Below, piece after piece: positions 44,092-52,219 of a stretch of 64,000 nucleotides of DNA (within the stretch, counting starts at the first letter, position 1; each line of letters starts with the position of its first letter). The notes under the pieces are model-generated. The model did no database searches. It was not told the DNA's origin and worked only from the letters and a program-made list of their open reading frames with translations. A program made the translations under genes and the position numbers. The stretch lies in NCBI RefSeq assembly GCF_026341855.1, contig NZ_JAPENW010000001.1, forward strand, positions 1,922,001-1,986,000, given 5' to 3'. The stretch comes from Streptomyces sp. NBC_00568 (GTDB lineage: Bacteria > Actinomycetota > Actinomycetes > Streptomycetales > Streptomycetaceae).

Positions 44092-47000
44092 ATGCGGGAC
44101 AGCCATCGGGCGGAGGCCGAGCGGCTGTTGGCCCGGGCCGTCGAGGAGGAGGTGCGTCGCTCCGGAGGGCGGGTGGACGGCGGTGTGCTGCTGTCGCGGG
44201 CGCGGGCCGCGCTCGACACGATGGCGGAGACCGCCGCCGAGGAGTACACGGCGTACACCCGGGCTCTGGACGAGTCGGAGGAGGGCCGGCAGACCTTCGG
44301 GCAGCGCTACGCGCGCGAGGGAGCCGGAACTCCCCTGCTGGTGGCGGCCGTCGGCGCGCTCGCGGCCGTCGTCGCCGACCTGGCCCTCGGCACCGGCGCC
44401 GGCACGGCCGTCGGCACCGGCGCGACGGTGGCCGTGGCGGGCGCCGCGGCCACCGTCCTGAAGGTGACGGCCTCGCACGTGCCCGCCGCGAGCCGCCGGG
44501 CCGGCGCCCTGGGGCAGCCCGGCGGCCCCGAGCAGCTGCGTCTGCAGTGGCTGACGGCCCTGGAGGTACGGGGCATCCGTCCCTTCCTCGACCAGCAGCG
44601 CGTCCTCAACGCCTCCACCGGCGCCAAGCAGGGTGCGCCCCAGCTGCGGCGCACCGACAAGAGCGCGGCGGCCCGCCGGCGCAGTGTCCTCGAGCAGTCC
44701 TTCGGTCAACTGCCGGAACCGGACGGCCCGTTCACCGGGCGGAGAACCGAGCTGTCGCGGGTGGCGCAGTGGGTGCACGCGGCCCGGGCGAGCACCGAGA
44801 CGAAGCCGACGGTCGTGGTGCTGCACGGCGCGCCCGGCTCCGGCCGCAGCACGCTCGCGGTCCGGGCGGCGCACGCGCTCAAGGACCAGTTCCGCGGCGC
44901 GTGCGTGGTGGACCTGCGCGGCGACAGCCCGGACGACCCGCCGCTCACCACCCGTGACGCGCTGCTCCACCTGCTGAACCGGCTCGGCGCCCCCCGCGAA
45001 CAGCTCCTCTTCCGCGAGCGCTCCTCGCAGGACCAGCAGGTCAGACGGTTGAGCGAGCTGTATCACCAGCATCTGACGGGCCTGCCGGTGACGATCGTGC
45101 TGGACGACGCGAGCGACGTCGATCAGGTGCGCACCCTGGTCCCCGAGCGCTCGGAGAGCCTGGTCCTGGTCACCGCGCGGAAGCCCCTCGAACTGCCCGC
45201 CGACCTCGCCGCCTGGGTGCACCAGCTCCCCGTCGAGGCGCTGGACCCGGCGGGTTCCGAGGAGCTGCTCACCGCGGCGGCGCAGGACGCGTCCGGCCCG
45301 TACGACGCCGAATCCACGGACCAGGTCCGGGAGTTGTGCGGCGGCCTGCCACTGGCGCTGCGCGTCGCGGGCTCCTCGCTCGGCCCCCGCACCCCCCGTC
45401 AGCTGGCCACCGACCTCGCGGCGTACGGTCCGGTGGAACCCGTGGAGCGGGTGCTGTGGCTGCGCTACACGGACCAGTCGGACATGGCACGCCGGCTGCT
45501 CCGCCGGCTGGCGCTGGCCGGCCGTGCCTCGCTGGGCGCGGCCGCGGCGGCGTCCCTGCTCGCGACGGACGAGCCCGAGGCCGTCCGTCATCTGACCGAG
45601 CTCTCCCGGGCGGGCCTGATCGACCACGTGCGCGGCAGCCGCTACCGCCTGCACGATCTCGTGCGGGCCTTCGCCTCGGCCCGCCTCCTCGACGAGGAGG
45701 AGCCCTCGGAGCGCACAGCGGCGCAGGAACGCCTGATCGTGAACTACGCGGAGCTCGCCGACTCGGTGATCCGTCTGGTGGACGGCAAGACGTCGACGCG
45801 CGCCGACCAGTTCGGACCGCACGGCTTCACCTCCCTGGACGCGGCGCTCCGCTGGCTGGACGACGAGTCGAGCTTCATCACGGCGGCCCTGCGGCACGCG
45901 GAGGGGGTGGACCAGGCGGCGGTGCTGCACCTCCTGGGCGCTCTGTGCGACTACTGCCTGCTGCGCGGCGACCTCTACCGCCTGGGCGAGATCAGCGAGT
46001 TGACGCAGGCCGTCGACCAGGGCCTCCTGGTCCGCTCGGTGCAGTGGCGTACCGGCATCGCGGCCCGCCAGCTGGGCGAGCTGGACAAGGCGCGGACGAC
46101 CCTGACCTCGGTGGTCGACCTCTACTTCGAGGCCCACCACGACGCGGGGGCGGCCAGGGCGCTCTGCTCCCTCGGCATCACGCTGCACCATCAGGGCAAC
46201 CTCGTCGAGGCCGCGGCCAAGCTCCAGGAGGCGATGGACCTCCAGGCCTCTCCCGAGCTGGCGGCCGACCGTGCCTGGACGATGCACGCGCTGGCGGCGG
46301 TCGAGCGCGACAGGTCCCGGCTCGCCCACGCCCTCGACCTCCTCACCCGGTCGCTGGTCCTGCACCGCGAGAGCGGCTCGGTGCACGGCGAGGCCTGGGC
46401 CCACTTCCAGCTCGGTCAGCTGGGCCTGCGGATGGGCGACGTGCCGCGCGCCGAGCGCGAGCTGCGCGAGGCACTCGACCTGTACGGCCGTACGCGCGAC
46501 GCCCGGGGCGAGGCGTGGGCGCTCACCCAGCTGGCCCGCGCCCGGCTCGTCGAGGGCGACCCGTCCTCGGCGGTCGACGGGCTGCGCCAGGCGTCCTCCC
46601 GCCACCGCGAGAACGAGGACGCGCGCGGCGAGGCCTGGACGGTCTACTACCTGGGGCAGTCGCTGGAGGAGACCGGCAATCTGAACCAGGCGGTGCGCGA
46701 GCTGGAGCGCTCCCGGACGATGTTCTCCCGCATGCGGGACGTCTACGGCCTGGCCTGTGCCCGCCACCACTCGGCCCGCGTGACCCGCGACCAGCGCGCC
46801 GCGCAGACGGGCTCGCTGCGGAATTCGGGCTTCGCCCGTCAGCTCCTCGTGGATGCCCGCGCGGACTTCCAGCGCATCGGGGTGGCCCACGGCGAGGCGT
46901 GGACGTGTCTGGAGCTCGCCGTGGTCGACGCGGGAAACGCCCGTACCCAGCAGGCCCTGTCCCTGTGCGACGAGGCCGCCGGGCTGTTCGCCTCGTACGG

Positions 47001-47286
47001 CGACCGGCGTGGGGAGGACTGGGCCCGTTTTCTGCGCTGCACCCTGCTCCCGTACGCGGCCCCGGGTGGTTACGAGGTGGGCGCCGCGGTGGCCCAGGAG
47101 GAACTGTCGCAGCTCTCCCGCACCGGCCACTCGACCCGCGACGGCAGGCTCGACGACTTCATCGAGGCGTATCAGCTGCTGCTGGAGCGGGGAGTGGACC
47201 TGGACGCCGGGTGGCAGGCCTGGCGCCTGGGCATGGTGCCGGGACGCCACGCGCGCGACGTGATGGGCGTGCCGGTGGTGGCGTGA
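44092..47286 (+). CDS. Large STAND (NB-ARC-type) NTPase with TPR repeats
   Basis: 1064-residue protein. The N-terminal ~200 residues include a helical region and two hydrophobic stretches (about 82-125) that may anchor it. The NTPase domain runs from about 215 to 520: Walker A LHGAPGSGRST (the usual lysine is Arg252), Walker B TIVLDDAS, and CGGLPLALRVAG (GLPL motif). A winged-helix-like part follows, then TPR repeats from about 600 to 1000 (repeated RGEAWALTQLA, HGEAWAHFQLG types). STAND proteins are switch-like signalling or defence proteins. ATG 44092 follows GGAGGGGG. No DNA-binding domain is seen, unlike AfsR/SARP. Confidence 0.9.
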   Translation: MRDSHRAEAERLLARAVEEEVRRSGGRVDGGVLLSRARAALDTMAETAAEEYTAYTRALDESEEGRQTFGQRYAREGAGTPLLVAAVGALAAVVADLALGTGAGTAVGTGATVAVAGAAATVLKVTASHVPAASRRAGALGQPGGPEQLRLQWLTALEVRGIRPFLDQQRVLNASTGAKQGAPQLRRTDKSAAARRRSVLEQSFGQLPEPDGPFTGRRTELSRVAQWVHAARASTETKPTVVVLHGAPGSGRSTLAVRAAHALKDQFRGACVVDLRGDSPDDPPLTTRDALLHLLNRLGAPREQLLFRERSSQDQQVRRLSELYHQHLTGLPVTIVLDDASDVDQVRTLVPERSESLVLVTARKPLELPADLAAWVHQLPVEALDPAGSEELLTAAAQDASGPYDAESTDQVRELCGGLPLALRVAGSSLGPRTPRQLATDLAAYGPVEPVERVLWLRYTDQSDMARRLLRRLALAGRASLGAAAAASLLATDEPEAVRHLTELSRAGLIDHVRGSRYRLHDLVRAFASARLLDEEEPSERTAAQERLIVNYAELADSVIRLVDGKTSTRADQFGPHGFTSLDAALRWLDDESSFITAALRHAEGVDQAAVLHLLGALCDYCLLRGDLYRLGEISELTQAVDQGLLVRSVQWRTGIAARQLGELDKARTTLTSVVDLYFEAHHDAGAARALCSLGITLHHQGNLVEAAAKLQEAMDLQASPELAADRAWTMHALAAVERDRSRLAHALDLLTRSLVLHRESGSVHGEAWAHFQLGQLGLRMGDVPRAERELREALDLYGRTRDARGEAWALTQLARARLVEGDPSSAVDGLRQASSRHRENEDARGEAWTVYYLGQSLEETGNLNQAVRELERSRTMFSRMRDVYGLACARHHSARVTRDQRAAQTGSLRNSGFARQLLVDARADFQRIGVAHGEAWTCLELAVVDAGNARTQQALSLCDEAAGLFASYGDRRGEDWARFLRCTLLPYAAPGGYEVGAAVAQEELSQLSRTGHSTRDGRLDDFIEAYQLLLERGVDLDAGWQAWRLGMVPGRHARDVMGVPVVA

Positions 47287-47346
47287 GGACGGCGGAGCAG
47301 CGGGCGCAGTGGGGGGCAGCGGGGGCTCTCACGCCGGGCCGCCGGC

Positions 47347-47634
47347 CACGGCTGGAAACGCCGCAGGGGCCGAGCACGGCTGCAGCACCCGCACGAGCGG
47401 GCCACGGCTGTGTTACTCGGAGGGGGCCAACCGCTGCCGTAGCTCCGGCAGAGGCAGGACACGGCTGAAGCGCCCGCGGAGGCCAGCCACGGGCTGAAGC
47501 TGTAGCACCTGCGGAGGCAGGCCACGGTTGGAGATCCCGCGCAGGCCCGCCACGGCTGAAGCACCCGCAGGGGCAGACCACGGCTGAAGCTCATGCCGGG
47601 GCAGACCACGGCTGAAGCTCCCGCGGGGTCCGAT
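47347..47634. repeat. 28-bp degenerate tandem repeat, ten copies
   Basis: Copies begin CACGGCTG (some with one change) at 47347, 47375, 47403, about 47431 (decayed), 47460, 47488 (7-bp insertion), 47523, 47551, 47579 and 47607. The best conserved unit reads CACGGCTGAAGC then CCCGCAGGGGCAGAC with one base between. There are no unique spacers, so it is not CRISPR. Because 28 is not a multiple of three, it does not encode a regular repeat protein. It occupies most of the 366-bp gap between the STAND gene and a convergent small-protein gene. Confidence 0.85.
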
Positions 47635-47652
47635 GCCCCCGCGGGTGCGCGC

Positions 47653-47910
47653 TCAGCCCTTCGCGGGTGCGGCCTTCCCGCCGGAGCCGGAGCCGGTCCG
47701 CTCCGCTCCGCCGGAGGCCGCGGTCCTGTCCTCGGGGTCCTGCTCGAAGGTGACCTTGCCCATGTGGCGGTTCATGGACTTCATCAGACCCCAGACGGCC
47801 AGGGCCATCACCGCGAAGACGATGAAGCCGAGGACGCCGGGGGTGACCTTGTTCTCGTCGACCTCCTTGGCGAGGGGGACGAGGTGCGTCAGTGCCAGGC
47901 TTGCGCTCAT
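47653..47910 (-). CDS. Small single-pass membrane protein downstream of mca
   Basis: 85-residue protein with one membrane segment (about 27-45), an acidic/lysine start (EVDENKVTPG) and a Gly/Ser/Lys tail. ATG 47910 sits one base after the mca stop, with a second ATG at 47919 overlapping mca; either way it is co-transcribed with mca. Function unknown. Confidence 0.75.
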   Translation of the reverse strand: MSASLALTHLVPLAKEVDENKVTPGVLGFIVFAVMALAVWGLMKSMNRHMGKVTFEQDPEDRTAASGGAERTGSGSGGKAAPAKG

Positions 47911-47911
47911 G

Positions 47912-48793
47912 TCAGGCATTGTCGCGGATGCCCGCAAAGAGGTCGTCCTCGGGGAGGGATGTATCGACGAGGGACTTGGCGAGCTCGTACTCCTCGGTCG
48001 GCCAGACCTCCCGCTGGATGTCCATGGGGACCTTGAACCAGCCGCCGTCGGGGTCGATCTGCGTGGCGTGCGCGATCAGCGCCTTGTCGCGGATCTCGAA
48101 GAAGTCCGCGCACGGAACGTGCGTGGTCAGCGTGCGCTCGGCGCGCTCGAACTCGCTCCAGCGCTTCAGCCAGTCCCCGTACGGAGACTCCATGCCGCGG
48201 TCCAGAAGCGCGTTGTGCAGCGCCTCGGTGCGTGGGCGGTTGAAGCCCTGGTTGTAGTAGAGCTTCTGCGGCTCGAACGCGGGACCGAATTCCGACTCCG
48301 GGTACTTCTCGGTGTCCGTCGCGCCCTCGAACGCCACCATCGAGATCTTGTGGGTCATGATGTGGTCGGGGTGCGGGTAACCACCGTTCTCGTCGTACGT
48401 GGTGATCACCTGCGGGCGGAACGAGCGGATCTGCTTGACCAGCTCACCGGCCGCCTTGTCGACGTCCTCCAGGGCGAAGCAGCCCTCGGGGAGCGGCGGC
48501 AGCGGGTCACCCTCGGGCAGGCCCGAGTCGACGAAGCCGAGCCACTCCTGCTTGACGCCGAGGATCTCGCGGGCCTCGTCCATCTCCTTCTTGCGTACCT
48601 CGTGGATGTGCTCCTCGATGTACTTGTCGCCCTGAAGCTTGGGATTGAGGATGGAGCCGCGCTCCCCGCCCGTGCAGGTCACGACCAGCACGTCCACCCC
48701 CTCGGACACGTACTTCGCCATGGTGGCCGCGCCCTTGCTCGACTCGTCGTCGGGGTGGGCGTGCACGGCCATCAGTCGCAGCTGGTCAGTCAA
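47912..48793 (-). CDS. mca: Mycothiol S-conjugate amidase
   Basis: 293-residue zinc hydrolase of the LmbE/PIG-L fold that cleaves mycothiol conjugates of toxins and antibiotics, releasing a mercapturic acid for export. The motif AVHAHPDDESS gives the first zinc His and Asp-Asp pair; GGYPHPDHIMTHK gives the later zinc histidine. Length and the C-terminal EYELAKSLVDTSLPEDDLFAGIR fit Mca rather than MshB. TTG 48793 is the start. Mycothiol chemistry is specific to actinobacteria. Confidence 0.95.
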   Translation of the reverse strand: MTDQLRLMAVHAHPDDESSKGAATMAKYVSEGVDVLVVTCTGGERGSILNPKLQGDKYIEEHIHEVRKKEMDEAREILGVKQEWLGFVDSGLPEGDPLPPLPEGCFALEDVDKAAGELVKQIRSFRPQVITTYDENGGYPHPDHIMTHKISMVAFEGATDTEKYPESEFGPAFEPQKLYYNQGFNRPRTEALHNALLDRGMESPYGDWLKRWSEFERAERTLTTHVPCADFFEIRDKALIAHATQIDPDGGWFKVPMDIQREVWPTEEYELAKSLVDTSLPEDDLFAGIRDNA

Positions 48794-48944
48794 GACTCAA
48801 TCCTCGGTCAGTCGGCTGTCGCCTGAGTAAGTCGGCTGTCGGCGCCCGGCGTGAATCAGCGCTGTGGGCGGCTTCTATAGTGACGGAATCGGGGGGCGAA
48901 TAATTCCGGGGTCCCCCTCACGGACCTCAGCCGAGAGGACGATC

Positions 48945-49346
48945 ATGAGCACGGCGAGCACGCAGCTGCCCGAGGGCCGGTACGGCCGCTCCGCGGACGA
49001 GCGCGCCGACCGGAAGCTCAAGATCATCGGTGGTGTCCTGGGCGTCGCCCTCATCGGCCTGGTCGGCTGGTTCGGCTACGACTACATCGGCGGGACCGAG
49101 ATCAGCGCCCAGGTGATCAGCTTCAAGCCGGTCTCGGACAGCGCGGTCGAGGCCCACCTGGAAGTGCGCAAGGACGCGGGCGCGAGCGGCTACTGCACGC
49201 TGCGTTCACAGAGCGCCGACGGCGTCGAGGTGGGCCGCGCCGACTTCCGCTTCGACCAGGACTCCTCACGCGTCGACAAGGTGGTTACCCTGCGTACGAC
49301 GGCCCGGGGCTCCACGGCGGAACTCCTCGGCTGTCACTCGGGCTGA
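48945..49346 (+). CDS. DUF4307 membrane protein
   Basis: 133-residue protein with a short cytoplasmic start, one membrane helix (about 27-48) and an extracytoplasmic beta-rich domain containing two cysteines (GYCTL and LGCHSG) that may pair. This matches the actinobacterial DUF4307 family of unknown function, commonly next to mca. ATG 48945 follows GAGAGGACG. It is divergent from mca. Confidence 0.88.
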   Translation: MSTASTQLPEGRYGRSADERADRKLKIIGGVLGVALIGLVGWFGYDYIGGTEISAQVISFKPVSDSAVEAHLEVRKDAGASGYCTLRSQSADGVEVGRADFRFDQDSSRVDKVVTLRTTARGSTAELLGCHSG

Positions 49347-49556
49347 GCGACACCGCCCACCCGCACCGACTGCGTCGAAACAGGTCGGCACCATTCTCGG
49401 CAACCCGTGACTGACCTGCATTGATGTAATTCTGATGTCTTATGTCCTCCCCTCCGAGCCACTGAATTGTTAGGCTCGTGGTTTCGCCCACCCGTGAGAG
49501 AACATGCTTCTGGGTAGGGCGATGCTTTGTATTCCCAGTACCTACGAGGAGCACCT

Positions 49557-50054
49557 GTGACCCAGACCAGCGAGAACGTCACCTGGCTGACCCAGGAGGC
49601 GTACAACCAGCTCAGGGCCGAGCTGGAGTACCTGTCTGGTCCTGCGCGCACGGAGATCGCCGCCAAGATCGCGGCCGCGCGCGAGGAGGGCGACCTGCGC
49701 GAGAACGGCGGGTACCACGCGGCCAAGGAAGAGCAGGGCAAGCAGGAGCTCCGTGTGCGCCAGCTGACCCAGCTCCTGGAGAACGCCAAGGTCGGCGAGG
49801 CTCCCGCGGCGGACGGCGTGGTCGCACCGGGCATGGTCGTCACCATCGCCTTCGACGGCGACGAGGACGACACCCTGGACTTCCTGCTCGGCTCGCGGGA
49901 GTACGCGAACTCCGACATCGAGACGTACTCTCCGCAGTCCCCGCTGGGCTCCGGCGTGAACGGCAAGAAGGTCGGCGAGGACGCCCGGTACGAGCTGCCG
50001 AACGGCAAGCCCGCCTCGGTGAAGATCCTCAAGGCCGTGCCGTACCAGGGCTGA
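49557..50054 (+). CDS. greA: Transcription elongation factor GreA
   Basis: 165-residue factor that stimulates RNA cleavage by stalled RNA polymerase. The N-terminal coiled coil carries the acidic tip motif ARTEIAAKIAAAREEGDLRENGGYHAAKEEQ; the C-terminal FKBP-like domain follows (SPQSPLGSGVNGKKVGE). GTG 49557 has GAGGAG upstream. A strong terminator follows 20 bp after the stop, so the gene is monocistronic. Confidence 0.97.
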   Translation: MTQTSENVTWLTQEAYNQLRAELEYLSGPARTEIAAKIAAAREEGDLRENGGYHAAKEEQGKQELRVRQLTQLLENAKVGEAPAADGVVAPGMVVTIAFDGDEDDTLDFLLGSREYANSDIETYSPQSPLGSGVNGKKVGEDARYELPNGKPASVKILKAVPYQG

Positions 50055-50073
50055 GCCCAGGACCAGCGACGAC

Positions 50074-50107
50074 GACGATGCCCCCGGCCGAGGCCGGGGG
50101 CATCGTC
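50074..50107 (+). terminator. Strong hairpin terminator of greA
   Basis: Arms GACGATGCCCCCGGCC (50074-50089) and its exact complement (50092-50107) form a 16-bp stem, with the innermost pairs probably open as loop. It lies between greA and the convergent ABC permease gene. Confidence 0.85.
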
Positions 50108-50127
50108 ATGTCTGCGCCTGCTTCTAC

Positions 50128-50181
50128 GTCCGCGTCTGTGTCCGCGTCTGCGTCTGTGTCCGCGTCTGTGTCCGCGTCCGC
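50128..50181. repeat. Hexanucleotide tract GTCYGY, nine copies
   Basis: Nine consecutive GTC(C/T)G(C/T) hexamers run from 50128 to 50181, ending one base from the permease stop codon. In one minus-strand frame it would read as Thr-Arg/Gln repeats, but it lies just beyond the stop. Slippage is the probable origin. Confidence 0.75.
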
Positions 50182-50182
50182 G

Positions 50183-51040
50183 TCACGCCGTCGCCGAGCG
50201 GTACTTGCGGACCGCGAGCGTCCGGAAGATCAGCACGATCAGGACGGAGTAGATCACCGAGGCCCAGATCGAGTGCCGCATGGGCCAGGCCTCGGACTCC
50301 GACACCCCCGGGTTGGCGAACAGCACACGGCAGGCCTGCACGGTGGCGCTGAACGGGTTCCAGTCCGCGACATGCCGCAGCCAGGGCGTCATGTTGGCGG
50401 TGTCCACGAACGCGTTCGAGATGAACGTGACCGGGAAGAGCCAGATCAGCCCGCCGGAGGTGGCCGCCTCGGGCGTCCGCACGGACAGGCCGATGAGCGC
50501 GCCGATCCAGGTGAACGCGTACCCCAGCAGGAGCAGCAGCCCGAAGGCGCCGAGGACGCGGAACGCGTCGGTGCTGCCGGTCGTGCCGACCCGCCAGCCG
50601 ACCATCAGGGCGACGATCGCGAGGACGAGCAGGGTCAGCGCGGTCTGCACGAGGTCGGCCAGGGTGCGGCCGGTCAGCACCGCTCCACGCGCCATGGGCA
50701 GCGACCGGAAGCGGTCGATGAGGCCCTTGTGCATGTCGTCGGCGATGCCCGCGCCGGCGCCCGCGGTGGCGAAGGTGACCGTCTGCGCGAAGATGCCCGC
50801 CATCAGGAAGTTGGTGTACGCCTCGGCGCTGGTGCTGCCGCCGATCTTCATGGATCCGCCGAAGACGTAGGTGAACAGCACCACGAACATGATCGGCTGG
50901 ATCAGTCCGAAGATCACCATCTCGGGGATGCGGGACATCCTGATCAGGTTCCGCTTGGCGATGACCAGGGAATCCCGGATGGACTGGGTGATCGGGTTCG
51001 AGGGCGCCGTGACCGGCACGGCGTCGCTGACGGCGCTCAC
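50183..51040 (-). CDS. ABC-2 type exporter permease (DrrB-like)
   Basis: 285-residue inner-membrane protein with six hydrophobic segments, of the ABC-2 class (MVIFGLIQPIMFVVLFTYVFGG, then DRFRSLPMARGAVLTGRTLADL, a DrrB-like motif). It pairs with the ATPase encoded just upstream to export a drug or lipid. GTG 51040 has AGGAGG upstream and overlaps the ATPase stop (GTGA). Confidence 0.92.
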   Translation of the reverse strand: MSAVSDAVPVTAPSNPITQSIRDSLVIAKRNLIRMSRIPEMVIFGLIQPIMFVVLFTYVFGGSMKIGGSTSAEAYTNFLMAGIFAQTVTFATAGAGAGIADDMHKGLIDRFRSLPMARGAVLTGRTLADLVQTALTLLVLAIVALMVGWRVGTTGSTDAFRVLGAFGLLLLLGYAFTWIGALIGLSVRTPEAATSGGLIWLFPVTFISNAFVDTANMTPWLRHVADWNPFSATVQACRVLFANPGVSESEAWPMRHSIWASVIYSVLIVLIFRTLAVRKYRSATA

Positions 51041-52047
51041 TTGGCGGCCTCCTTCTTGCTCTTGCCGGTCCGGGCGTCCGCCACCCGGCCGTCCTCCTCG
51101 GCCTTCTCCTCGGCCACGTGGCCGGTGAGGGAGAGGAAGACGTCGTCGAGGGTGGGGCGGCGCAGGCCGATGTCGTCGATCTCGATGCCCCGGGTGTCCA
51201 GCTCGCGGATGACCTCCGCGAGGAGCTTCGCGCCGCCGGTGACGGGCACGGTGAGCTTGCGGGTGTGCTCCTCGACCGTGGTCTCGCCCTTGCCGAAGCC
51301 GCGCAGCACCTCGGAGGCGGTCTCGATGTGCTCGCGCTCGTGCACGACGACCTCGACGCGCTCGCCGCCGGTCTGCGCCTTGAGCTCGTCGGCGGTGCCG
51401 CGGGCGATGACACGGCCGTGGTCGACCACGCAGATGTCGTGCGCGAGGTGGTCGGCCTCTTCGAGGTACTGGGTGGTCAGCAGCAGCGTCGTACCGCCGG
51501 AGACCAGCTGCTTGATGACGTCCCACAGCTGCTGGCGGTTGCGCGGGTCGAGGCCGGTCGTCGGCTCGTCCATGAACATCACCGGGGGTGACACGACCAG
51601 GGCCGCCGCCAGGTCGAGGCGTCGGCGCATACCGCCCGAGTACGTCTTCGCGGTGCGGTCGGCGGCGTCGGTGAGGTTGAACTGCTCCAGGAGCTCGCCG
51701 GCGCGGACCTTCGCGGCCTTCGCCTTCATCTGGTAGAGCTGACCGACCATCTGAAGGTTCTCGCGGCCGGTCAGGTACTCGTCGACCGCCGCGAACTGCC
51801 CGGAGAGGCCGACCCTGCGCCGTACCGCGTCGGGGTCCTTGAGCACGTCGATGCCCGCGACGACGGCTTTGCCGCTGTCGGGGCGGAGCAGAGTGGTGAG
51901 ACAGCGGACCGCGGTCGTCTTGCCCGCGCCGTTCGGCCCGAGCAGGCCGAGCACGGTGCCTTCCGGAACATCGAGGTCGACGCCGTCCAGAGCCCTTACG
52001 TCACCGAAGGTCTTCACCAGGCCTTCGGCGTAGATGGCGCCCGGCAT
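51037..52047 (-). CDS. ABC exporter ATPase (DrrA-like)
   Basis: 336-residue cytoplasmic ATPase. Walker A GPNGAGKTT, Q-loop LSGQFAAVDE, signature YSGGMRRRLDLA, Walker B VMFMDEPTTGLD and the H-loop position, here Gln in LLTTQYLEE as is usual for DrrA. The C-terminal ~100 residues are the DrrA accessory domain ending in a Lys/Glu tail. ATG 52047 has GGAGAA upstream. Antibiotic self-resistance or lipid export is likely; the substrate is unknown. Confidence 0.94.
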   Translation of the reverse strand: MPGAIYAEGLVKTFGDVRALDGVDLDVPEGTVLGLLGPNGAGKTTAVRCLTTLLRPDSGKAVVAGIDVLKDPDAVRRRVGLSGQFAAVDEYLTGRENLQMVGQLYQMKAKAAKVRAGELLEQFNLTDAADRTAKTYSGGMRRRLDLAAALVVSPPVMFMDEPTTGLDPRNRQQLWDVIKQLVSGGTTLLLTTQYLEEADHLAHDICVVDHGRVIARGTADELKAQTGGERVEVVVHEREHIETASEVLRGFGKGETTVEEHTRKLTVPVTGGAKLLAEVIRELDTRGIEIDDIGLRRPTLDDVFLSLTGHVAEEKAEEDGRVADARTGKSKKEAAK

Positions 52048-52141
52048 GAGAGTTCTCCACGTCGTTGGGGATTTTCGGTCTTTACGCAATGAGCATATTT
52101 TTCCGGTTCGACCCCACTCGGGCGCCGACCGAGACGCGCAC

Positions 52142-52170
52142 ACCCTAACGCGATGTATCGCGTCGCTCAA
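52142..52170 (-). promoter_or_regulatory. ABC exporter promoter with operator in its spacer
   Basis: On the minus strand, -35 TTGAGC (52170-52165) and -10 TAGGGT (52147-52142) are exactly 17 bp apart. The spacer contains the palindrome ACGCGAT-AC-ATCGCGT (52163-52148), with 7-bp perfect arms. A bound repressor would exclude RNA polymerase. No adjacent regulator is obvious; a MarR gene lies at 53597. Confidence 0.7.
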
Positions 52171-52219
52171 TGGATTTTCCCTGCCCGGGACGACCGGGGC
52201 TGTGACGACGGCTCCGACC

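Noticed and set aside
43534..47250. 1238-codon minus-strand frame opposite the STAND gene
   Set aside because: Shadow of the STAND/TPR coding sequence; the plus strand has Walker motifs, TPRs and a proper ribosome binding site.
47347..47634. CRISPR-like array (28-bp period)
   Set aside because: Units are contiguous with no unique spacers, units diverge strongly, and no cas gene is nearby.
48793..48944. MshB (deacetylase) identity for the LmbE-fold protein
   Set aside because: Length and C-terminal motif fit Mca; the linked DUF4307 and greA context also fits Mca.
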